Shown here: positions 16,633-22,184 of the stretch, piece by piece | Layout of the letters: every line of letters begins with the position of its first letter | How positions within the stretch are numbered: the first letter of the stretch is position 1 | Virus record (IMG/VR): IMGVR_UViG_3300031702_000038 | Location: 1-28,793 of that record | Source: a virus | Strand: one strand, 5' to 3' | Length of the DNA: 28,793 bases | Program-made: the position numbers and the translations under genes | The notes under the pieces: generated by a model | Seen by the model: only the letters and a program-made list of their open reading frames with translations | What the model was told of the DNA's origin: nothing | Databases searched by the model: none

Positions 16633-17196
16633 TTAATTAGCTAACGGGTTATCTAGTGAACGCTGTAACTTCTTATTCAATCTTGTTTCCAGATCAGTAA
16701 TCTTTCTCTCTACATCTTCACGGATAGTGTCAGACTTCTGTACGTAATCTTTCTGTAGCTGGTCACGCTTACTTTCAAAGCGACCTTCAGCTGTATCTAT
16801 GGTAGCCCTAACATCTTCTTCAATACCTGAGATGTCATCCTCTACCTTATCTATAATCTTTTCTTGCCTGTTGATATCATCCCTAATGGAGTTCTTAAGG
16901 TCTTTTATGGTGATGTACTGTCCTTCTGAGGTATCCTTAATAGAGGAGATTTCATCCTTTAGTAGGGCAAGTGTCTTGTCTATTACGGCAAACTTCCCAT
17001 CCATGACAGCGATACGCTTATCATAGTCTGAGAGATCTGGTGTAACAAACTCACTGATCCTTGCTTCCATACTAAGGTATCTTTGGTAAGCTTCAAAGCC
17101 TCCCCATAGACCACCAACTATTGTACCGATTAGTGGTACTACTAAGAGTAGCTTACTACCGCCTAACTTAACACCACCATACTCTATCTCTGCCAT
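16633..17196 (-). CDS. Membrane-anchored coiled-coil protein (spanin-like layout)
   Basis: 187 residues. A short MAEIEYGGVKLGG head is followed by one membrane segment (about 14-34, SKLLLVVPLIGTIVGGLWGG) and then a long charged coiled coil to the end (residues ~55-180). The start of this protein (EIEYGG, GGSKLLL) is one I recall from many marine phages, with unknown role. The layout, with a short cytoplasmic head, a membrane segment and a coiled coil reaching the periplasm, is that of an inner-membrane spanin, and the lysis genes are nearby. No neighbour has a lipobox to be its outer-membrane partner, so this remains a guess. It starts one base after the exported 138-residue gene. Confidence 0.65.
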   Translation of the reverse strand: MAEIEYGGVKLGGSKLLLVVPLIGTIVGGLWGGFEAYQRYLSMEARISEFVTPDLSDYDKRIAVMDGKFAVIDKTLALLKDEISSIKDTSEGQYITIKDLKNSIRDDINRQEKIIDKVEDDISGIEEDVRATIDTAEGRFESKRDQLQKDYVQKSDTIREDVERKITDLETRLNKKLQRSLDNPLAN

Positions 17197-17197
17197 A

Positions 17198-17614
17198 CTA
17201 TCCCCCTAACTGTAGCCGTCTAAGGGCGTTTAATTCTGTTTCTAGCTTCATTATCTCAAGACGTTTTTTACTTAACTCTAGCTCGTAAAGTGTGTTGCAG
17301 TTTATGCGCTCTTTAGGTGCATTCAGTGGCATGATGATCCTAGCAAACACACCAAGATCTTTTGACTTTGGCAATGCACTAGAGCTAGACCACAGGCTGG
17401 TCGCATTGTTAATGATGCCCGTTACACCAAACTCTAGGTTGATCGTGCCACCTATGGCATTGGAGCAATCCATATCGCCCGTCTTAAACTTATCTGACTG
17501 ATAGCTACCACTACTGCTTGGTAGTTGCAGAGATAGTGAGTTATTTGCAAGTACATTGGTGCTTAACATCAGTAGTGATAGAAAAAGCACATATCCTGCA
17601 ACTAGCCACTTCAT
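17198..17614 (-). CDS. Exported protein with signal peptide, last of cassette
   Basis: 138 residues with a Sec signal peptide (charged start, hydrophobic 4-20, cleavage likely after VLA23). The mature part has a Ser-rich segment, a TGDMDCSNAIGG motif, beta-type strands (INLEFGVTG, LGVFARIIMP) and then a C-terminal helix (LELSKKRLEIMKLETELNAL). Two cysteines, C50 and C106, could form a disulphide. I recall similar signal-peptide proteins in other marine phages but know no function. It overlaps the gene before it by ATGA. It probably acts in the periplasm or outer membrane; no lipobox is present. Confidence 0.65.
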   Translation of the reverse strand: MKWLVAGYVLFLSLLMLSTNVLANNSLSLQLPSSSGSYQSDKFKTGDMDCSNAIGGTINLEFGVTGIINNATSLWSSSSALPKSKDLGVFARIIMPLNAPKERINCNTLYELELSKKRLEIMKLETELNALRRLQLGG

Positions 17615-17970
17615 TTAATTCTCGAACAAATCTTTGACGATACTGTCGCCCCAGCCTGTACTTGTGACACCGAACAAATGTACTCGACCGAACCAAGAGA
17701 CAGGTTGCTCACATAAACATCAAAGGCTAGCGTGTCTAAATATTCCATAGGTATGATCGTGTATTGAGACACAAACGGAATGGGTTCCCACTCATCGTCA
17801 AATACACCGATCTCATAATATGAAACATCTGTCCTTTTGTTAAAAAGGTTCATCGTTGTAACCGATATACCTGCCATAAACGACTCAGTAAACACTGGGT
17901 AAGTCGGTGTCATCTCATGGGCCATAGCATTACCAAAAGGTAACAGCGCCAAGAGCAGGATAGCTTTCAT
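17611..17970 (-). CDS. Exported beta-rich (Ig-like?) protein
   Basis: 119 residues from the ATG at 17970. An upstream in-frame ATG at 18018 would bury the signal peptide and overlap the previous gene by 47 bases, so the later start, one base after that gene's stop, is preferred. The signal peptide is MKAILLLALLPFGNAMA, cleaved before HEMT. The mature protein alternates hydrophobic residues in a way typical of an Ig-like beta sandwich (TDVSYYEIGVFDDEWEPIPF, DTLAFDVYVSNLSLGSVEY) and has two cysteines, C99 and C115. It loosely recalls the first domain of pilus chaperones; that is an impression, not a match. It overlaps the next gene by ATGA. Confidence 0.62.
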   Translation of the reverse strand: MKAILLLALLPFGNAMAHEMTPTYPVFTESFMAGISVTTMNLFNKRTDVSYYEIGVFDDEWEPIPFVSQYTIIPMEYLDTLAFDVYVSNLSLGSVEYICSVSQVQAGATVSSKICSRIK

Positions 17971-17971
17971 G

Positions 17972-18469
17972 TTATTTTGCAATACACTCAGCCAATACGA
18001 TGGCTGTATAGCTACCACCTGGGAATGACTTACTCACCCCGTACACTGCCGTAGCTGTAGATGAGAACCATGTTGATCCAGCCTTCGTTAAGTCAAACTG
18101 AGTCGTTGAGCCGTAAGTAACCTTTGCTGCCTCATAGCCAGACATAGCCGCATCAGACGTTTTGCTCACTGCTGTTGAGCCTGTCCATGTGACAGAGTCC
18201 GATAAAGATGGGCTTGTGCTGAACGCAGTAGGGGTTGTCACCTTTGCTAAATAAGCATCTGCCAGAGTTACATCGTATCGAACAACAGGCACCACGCCCC
18301 CATCCGCTGAGGCTGTACTCAGCTTACTAGGTAAAGGGTTGCCGAACACACCATTGGTGTCAGTCGTGATTAAGCACCGAGTCTGGACATTGCCTACAAT
18401 AGGCGTGTCTGCTGCGAGAACTGATGTGGACGATGCGAGTAACACAACAGCTATTAGTAAATTCTTCAT
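17972..18469 (-). CDS. Exported beta-rich (pilin- or adhesin-like?) protein
   Basis: 165 residues with a clear Sec signal peptide (MKNLLIAVVLLASSTSVLA, cleaved before ADTP). The mature part is rich in Ser, Thr, Ala and Val with many short strands and two cysteines placed near each end of the mature chain (C32 and C162), which could close the fold with a disulphide. The composition resembles small fimbrial or coat subunits, but no family signature is visible. It lies three bases after the 287-residue gene and one base before the Ig-like gene. Base composition is richer in G+C here than in the ejection genes. Confidence 0.62.
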   Translation of the reverse strand: MKNLLIAVVLLASSTSVLAADTPIVGNVQTRCLITTDTNGVFGNPLPSKLSTASADGGVVPVVRYDVTLADAYLAKVTTPTAFSTSPSLSDSVTWTGSTAVSKTSDAAMSGYEAAKVTYGSTTQFDLTKAGSTWFSSTATAVYGVSKSFPGGSYTAIVLAECIAK

Positions 18470-18472
18470 ACG

Positions 18473-19336
18473 TTATTCCTTTGGTTCATACTGAGAGTTG
18501 ACCATCTTGGTATGCAATATCTGCTGGGCTAGTCCTGCTCTAGCGCCCTTCTTGTTATCAGGTAGTTGACCGCCATCAAGAACAACTGTCTCTTTGTAGG
18601 TGCCACCAGATAACTTCTTATCGTAATAAGGGTTTAAATTACTGTTACGAGACATTGCAAACATCAGAAGATTTTGGGAGCTTACATTTGCGTAAAGGAT
18701 TGAGTCATTGACTCCGCTTAACATGCGCTGCAACCTGTCTTTCGCTTCAGCCTTCTCTTCATCTTCTTGCTGAACATCCTCATCTAACTCGGCTTTCTCA
18801 TCAATTACATCAGCTATGTTTTCATCTGCTAATGGGTCGTAAACCTCAACCTTACTTTCGCCCATCATTGACAGCACTGCATCAATATAACCAGAGCAAG
18901 AGGGGTCTGACATAGGCGTTAGGCAGTCGTTATTGTATTTGTAGCTGTAGACCACATTGGCATCAACAACCGATCCCGTACCCTCAACGTCAATCGACCC
19001 GTCACCCCATAACTCGATGGGTAAGTTATCTATAACGAAGCCCTTAGTAATGGGTATGCCGCCTTGCAGCCCACTCCAATCATCGGTACTTGAGAAGATG
19101 TAACCACCACCTACTCGCTTGTTCCTAACATGAACTAGCATGTCATCTTCGGTGTTCTTGGTTGGCGTGTACTGATAAAACACCCCATTAATCTTTAAAC
19201 TTTGTGAGCCACTAGGCCCGATATTCATGCCCCAAGTATGTCCAGCGCCTGCCATATTCCCTGTCAGGCCGTATAGATACTCGCTGTGGGCGCTTGTTGC
19301 GTAGATCGCTAGCAAGGCAACAACTAGCCTAATCAT
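18473..19336 (-). CDS. Exported protein with acidic coiled-coil segment
   Basis: 287 residues. The signal peptide is MIRLVVALLAIYATSAHS, cleaved before EYLY. The mature protein has a Gly-rich beta domain (20-135) with ELWGDGSIDVEGTGSVVDA, then a C138...C147 pair in NDCLTPMSDPSCSGY. A strongly acidic helical stretch follows (about 165-205, with DEKAELDEDVQQEDEEKAEA) and a helical C-terminal part (205-285) with ANVSSQNLLMFAM and ARAGLAQQILHTKM. I recall the GDGSxDVEGTGSVV and NDCxxPxSDPSC elements from uncultured marine phage proteins of unknown role. It overlaps the 179-residue gene by ATGA. Envelope location is well supported; function is not known. Confidence 0.66.
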   Translation of the reverse strand: MIRLVVALLAIYATSAHSEYLYGLTGNMAGAGHTWGMNIGPSGSQSLKINGVFYQYTPTKNTEDDMLVHVRNKRVGGGYIFSSTDDWSGLQGGIPITKGFVIDNLPIELWGDGSIDVEGTGSVVDANVVYSYKYNNDCLTPMSDPSCSGYIDAVLSMMGESKVEVYDPLADENIADVIDEKAELDEDVQQEDEEKAEAKDRLQRMLSGVNDSILYANVSSQNLLMFAMSRNSNLNPYYDKKLSGGTYKETVVLDGGQLPDNKKGARAGLAQQILHTKMVNSQYEPKE

Positions 19337-19872
19337 AGTAGTAGAAGCAAACCTAAGATTGAGCCGCCTACACTAAGCAAAAACTCTTTTGTGTCGTACT
19401 TGGTAATGACTTCCTCTTTAGGGATTTCCCCTTCATCATTCTCCCAAGCGATCTTGGCATCAGCACCAATAATTCCATTATATGGGCAAGGTGTTCCAGC
19501 CATAATCATGGCATCAAATACCCGTAGGTCTTGGCACAATACCGACACAGCAGCTACCTTCATACCCATATCGTAGAGTGTTTTTGCATTCTTCAACCGC
19601 TCACAGTTAAGATCACGGGTTGTCGTTCCTGCTGAGATACCTAATATCTGTGTCTGCACCGCACCTGCCACTCCGACTGTACATGAGTCAGAGTTACTAC
19701 CACCTAAAGAGGGGGAGATAGCAGATGGTGGTGGAGACTTAAGTGTGGTGGTAACTGATCCTGTTGTGTGAACAGTACTCTTAGTAGTTGAATCTGTGAC
19801 TATTGGCTCAGCCATTACCAGCCTAGGGGCCAGTAAAGCTAAACCTATAATTACTACGAGTATTCTGCTCAT
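19333..19872 (-). CDS. Exported protein with four cysteines and C-terminal membrane segment
   Basis: 179 residues, first of the exported cassette. The signal peptide (residues 1-21, ...RLVMA, cleaved before EPIV) is followed by a Thr/Ser/Pro-rich linker. A conserved-looking domain comes next, with DSCTVGVAGAVQTQILGIS, LNCERLKNAK, MKVAAVSVLCQD and GTPCPYNG. C64, C90, C113 and C129 could make two disulphides. The last ~14 residues (LSVGGSILGLLLLL) are a membrane segment ending the protein. I recall this four-cysteine domain from other marine phages, function unknown. It starts eight bases after the halogenase stop, so the halogenase and the cassette may be one transcript. Confidence 0.66.
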   Translation of the reverse strand: MSRILVVIIGLALLAPRLVMAEPIVTDSTTKSTVHTTGSVTTTLKSPPPSAISPSLGGSNSDSCTVGVAGAVQTQILGISAGTTTRDLNCERLKNAKTLYDMGMKVAAVSVLCQDLRVFDAMIMAGTPCPYNGIIGADAKIAWENDEGEIPKEEVITKYDTKEFLLSVGGSILGLLLLL

Positions 19873-19880
19873 ACTTAATC

Positions 19881-21389
19881 CTAATCTTTATAAATGTTTT
19901 TAACTAAATACTCATAGTGAGTGGGTAGCGTATGAATAAAAGTGTCCACAATCCCTGTATAAGTAGTAAGTAGGTTTTTGTTCTCTTCCCACAATACCTT
20001 GTCCAAGGGTTCAAACATACTCTCGTCAAACAATTGCTGAGGCGACCAACCCATTCCAAGGGCAACATAGACTAAACTAGTATGTAGGTATGAATTAAGC
20101 TCACCGAAGTCAGACTCTGATAGAACTTCATGCTTGTACTCTACATCCTCTGTAACGTATCTCCAGTAAGGTGTATCTCTTCGTGATGAAAGACCATAAT
20201 GTATAGCAACGAAGTCTGATAAACTTACAACTTCATTTACTGAGTGCTTGTTAAAGTGTTCTCTATCTATACTGTTAACTAATCCATCATTACGGAGTAA
20301 CACTCGCACCAATAACATTATAAGTGAATGTGTTGTTAGCAACCCTGTGGATTCAAGGGGTTCAATGAATCCAAAAGACAATCCTATGGCTACTACGTTC
20401 TTATGCCAAGCTTTCTCATGATACCCATGTCTAAAATCAATGTGGTTAACTTCCCCGTCCCAGTTAGTTTCTTTTCTAAACTCAGCCTCTGCATCTTCTG
20501 TTGACTGGAATTTAGAACTATAAACGTATCCTGTACCTGCCCTATCCCATAATGGGATGTTCCACAACCAGCCACTACTTAACCCTTTGCAATCAGTTAC
20601 ATTATGTAGCTTACTAATCTTATCTTCTTCATCAGCATAAGGTACTTTTGCTGCTACTGCCTTATCGTTAGGGAGCTTTTCAAACTCTATAAAGGGAACG
20701 CCTAGCTTCTTTTCTATAAGTAAGGACTTAAATCCTGTACAGTCAATAAACATATCTGCAGCTAATACTTCACCTGTACTTAAACTAATACTCTCTATGT
20801 TACCCACTGCATCCATTTCAGCATCATCTACATCCCCAATAAGATGTTCAATGTCAGAGCAGAATCTACCCTTAAGGTACTGACCAAACAAAGTAGCATC
20901 CATGTGGTATGCTAAATCCTTACGTGGGTTATAACCATACTGGGGTAAAGGCTCTCCACTGATCTTGTTGTGACGAGCCATTAAACCATTTATGCTATAG
21001 TAATCACCAAAGTTCTCCACCTTAACATCATCAGGATATAACTCCCTTAAGGTAAGGAACTCAGAAGGGGATATGTCTAGCTGAGCCTGTGCTGCACTAA
21101 AGTCTCCAAAAGGATACTGGAATGTACTCCCTATATCCCTAAAGTCTGTGAACTGTATAGATGCTTTATAGGTGGCGTTACATGCTGCCATCCATTCTTC
21201 ATCCTTAATGCCTAACAGCTCCATGTAGTAATTGATCTGACCTAAAGTAGACTCCCCGACACCTATAGTATTTATAGTGTTGGACTCTACCAAGGTCAAC
21301 TTAATGTTAGGGCATTTGTGAGCTAAGGCTGCTGCAGTCATCCAACCTGCAGAACCTCCTCCTACAATAACTATCTTATTTATCTTCAT
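19881..21389 (-). CDS. Flavin-dependent halogenase (tryptophan halogenase family, viral type)
   Basis: 502 residues from the ATG at 21389, which has AGGA nine bases upstream; the 16 residues added by a start at 21437 have no homology value and run through the C-rich element. The FAD site is G10-G-G-S-A-G15. The family lysine is K75 in ATYKASI. The halogenase-specific WxWxIP motif is W274-L-W276-N-I278-P279. FIEPLESTG gives E346-S347, the catalytic pair of PrnA. The enzyme uses reduced flavin, oxygen and halide to form hypohalous acid, which reacts at the lysine with an electron-rich substrate. Marine phage relatives exist, for example VirX1 of cyanophage Syn10, which iodinates varied small aromatics. 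No flavin reductase is nearby, so the host must supply FADH2. The substrate is unknown. Confidence 0.93.
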   Translation of the reverse strand: MKINKIVIVGGGSAGWMTAAALAHKCPNIKLTLVESNTINTIGVGESTLGQINYYMELLGIKDEEWMAACNATYKASIQFTDFRDIGSTFQYPFGDFSAAQAQLDISPSEFLTLRELYPDDVKVENFGDYYSINGLMARHNKISGEPLPQYGYNPRKDLAYHMDATLFGQYLKGRFCSDIEHLIGDVDDAEMDAVGNIESISLSTGEVLAADMFIDCTGFKSLLIEKKLGVPFIEFEKLPNDKAVAAKVPYADEEDKISKLHNVTDCKGLSSGWLWNIPLWDRAGTGYVYSSKFQSTEDAEAEFRKETNWDGEVNHIDFRHGYHEKAWHKNVVAIGLSFGFIEPLESTGLLTTHSLIMLLVRVLLRNDGLVNSIDREHFNKHSVNEVVSLSDFVAIHYGLSSRRDTPYWRYVTEDVEYKHEVLSESDFGELNSYLHTSLVYVALGMGWSPQQLFDESMFEPLDKVLWEENKNLLTTYTGIVDTFIHTLPTHYEYLVKNIYKD

Positions 21390-21390
21390 T

Positions 21391-21430
21391 ATATATCCTA
21401 TATGCAACGGGGGGTGGGGTTCTGAGTAGA
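21391..21430 (-). promoter_or_regulatory. C-rich repeated intergenic element, copy B
   Basis: On the - strand it reads AACCCCACCCCCCGTTG and then CATATAGGATATA, ending at the halogenase start; the AGGA inside it doubles as ribosome site. It matches copy A at 14610-14650, which is not next to a start codon, so the shared CATATAGRATATA is not just a ribosome site. It sits in the 75-base gap between the chaperone-like gene and the halogenase. A promoter for the halogenase, envelope and lysis genes is the simplest reading. Confidence 0.55.
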
Positions 21431-21464
21431 CTACCACACTATTACATACAAGTAAAGATATTAA

Positions 21465-21833
21465 TTAAATTATTGCTGCTCTTGCTGCTACTCGTAGTGA
21501 CGCTATATCACTCGGTACAGCTACACCTGTTTCTGAAAACCTAATAACATACCAATCTGTAAGGGATAAGTATCTAAGACTCTCCCCATTTATAAGCTCC
21601 TGAGCTGTATAGGGTACTTCTTCTTCTGGGGCTTCCGCCTCCCAAGACGTTATAAACTCAGCTACGTCAGCGGCTTCAATGGTCGTACTAGGGCCATCTG
21701 TCCATTCTGCAGTTCCTGTTGTGCCGTCCCATTGGATAGCCCATAAGTTAGCTGGATAAGAACGATCACACTCACGAGCGTCACCATCCACTAAAATAAT
21801 CTTGTCTTCTACAATTACTGTTACTATTGCCAT
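21465..21833 (-). CDS. Tail fibre assembly chaperone-like protein
   Basis: 122 residues. The C-terminal third, from LRYLSLTDWYVIRFSETG through VPSDIASLRVAARAAI, has the pattern found at the end of many phage tail fibre or tail assembly chaperones (a TDWYVIR strand, then a conserved Glu/Pro and a final Arg-rich helix). The first half (IILVDGDARECDR, NLWAIQWDGTTGTAEW) looks like a small beta domain common in the same proteins. Such proteins help fold or trimerise fibres and are usually encoded just after them, as here, with only the Cys4 gene between. It starts one base after the previous stop. Confidence 0.72.
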   Translation of the reverse strand: MAIVTVIVEDKIILVDGDARECDRSYPANLWAIQWDGTTGTAEWTDGPSTTIEAADVAEFITSWEAEAPEEEVPYTAQELINGESLRYLSLTDWYVIRFSETGVAVPSDIASLRVAARAAII

Positions 21834-21834
21834 C

Positions 21835-22134
21835 TTAATTACCTATTAACTGTTTGTCTGTGGAGATAAGTAGCGCCCTAGACAAGTCATTTGATTTAAC
21901 CATTTCATTGCGAAAGGATTCTACGGCGGATGAAGTGCTGCGGGATTGTGCCGCATTTTCTATCAGCAAGGTGGGTAGCCATGACATTGCACAGCTCCAA
22001 TCCTCTATTTCTTTACCTGTATTAGGATCAGTGCCAACTATCTTGGTGTACCAAGCACATCTCTTAATTACGTTGTTCTCTGCTGTTTCACATTCAGACC
22101 CTAATGGGCAGGTGTGTTCTACTAACATTGCCAT
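21835..22134 (-). CDS. Conserved phage protein with four cysteines
   Basis: 99 residues with C9, C15, C26 and C48, spaced in a way that could hold a zinc ion or an iron-sulphur cluster, followed by a helical region (SWLPTLLIENAAQSRSTSSA, then VESFRNEMVKSNDLSRALL). I recall the CAWYTKIxG and DPNTGKEI elements from hypothetical proteins encoded near tail genes in cyanophages and other marine phages. A ribosome site (AAAGGAAAG) precedes the start, and the hairpin terminator lies just upstream, after the fibre gene. Function unknown; a tail-associated or regulatory role are both possible. Confidence 0.65.
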   Translation of the reverse strand: MAMLVEHTCPLGSECETAENNVIKRCAWYTKIVGTDPNTGKEIEDWSCAMSWLPTLLIENAAQSRSTSSAVESFRNEMVKSNDLSRALLISTDKQLIGN

Positions 22135-22151
22135 AATAACTTTCCTTTATT

Positions 22152-22174
22152 AAAAAAATAACATCCTTGTTATT
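22152..22174 (-). terminator. Hairpin terminator after tail fibre gene
   Basis: Read on the - strand, AATAAC and GTTATT form a 6-bp stem around the loop AAGGAT, followed by an unbroken run of T residues (A-run 22152-22158 on the + strand). It lies 11 bases after the stop of the 714-residue fibre gene. The stem is A/T-rich, so it may only reduce read-through into the Cys4 and chaperone-like genes. Confidence 0.55.
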
Positions 22175-22184
22175 ATATCATAAG

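Noticed and set aside
16633-17614. Classical inner/outer membrane spanin pair
   Set aside because: The 187-residue protein has the right layout for an inner spanin, but the neighbouring exported protein has no lipobox cysteine at its cleavage site, so a pair cannot be called.
17971-18018. Upstream start for the Ig-like exported protein
   Set aside because: It would place 16 extra residues before the signal peptide and run over the end of the preceding gene; the ATG at 17970 gives a clean signal peptide and one-base spacing.
21390-21437. Upstream start for the halogenase
   Set aside because: The extra 16 residues are encoded by the C-rich intergenic element; the ATG at 21389 has a ribosome site and places the FAD loop at the normal distance from the N-terminus.
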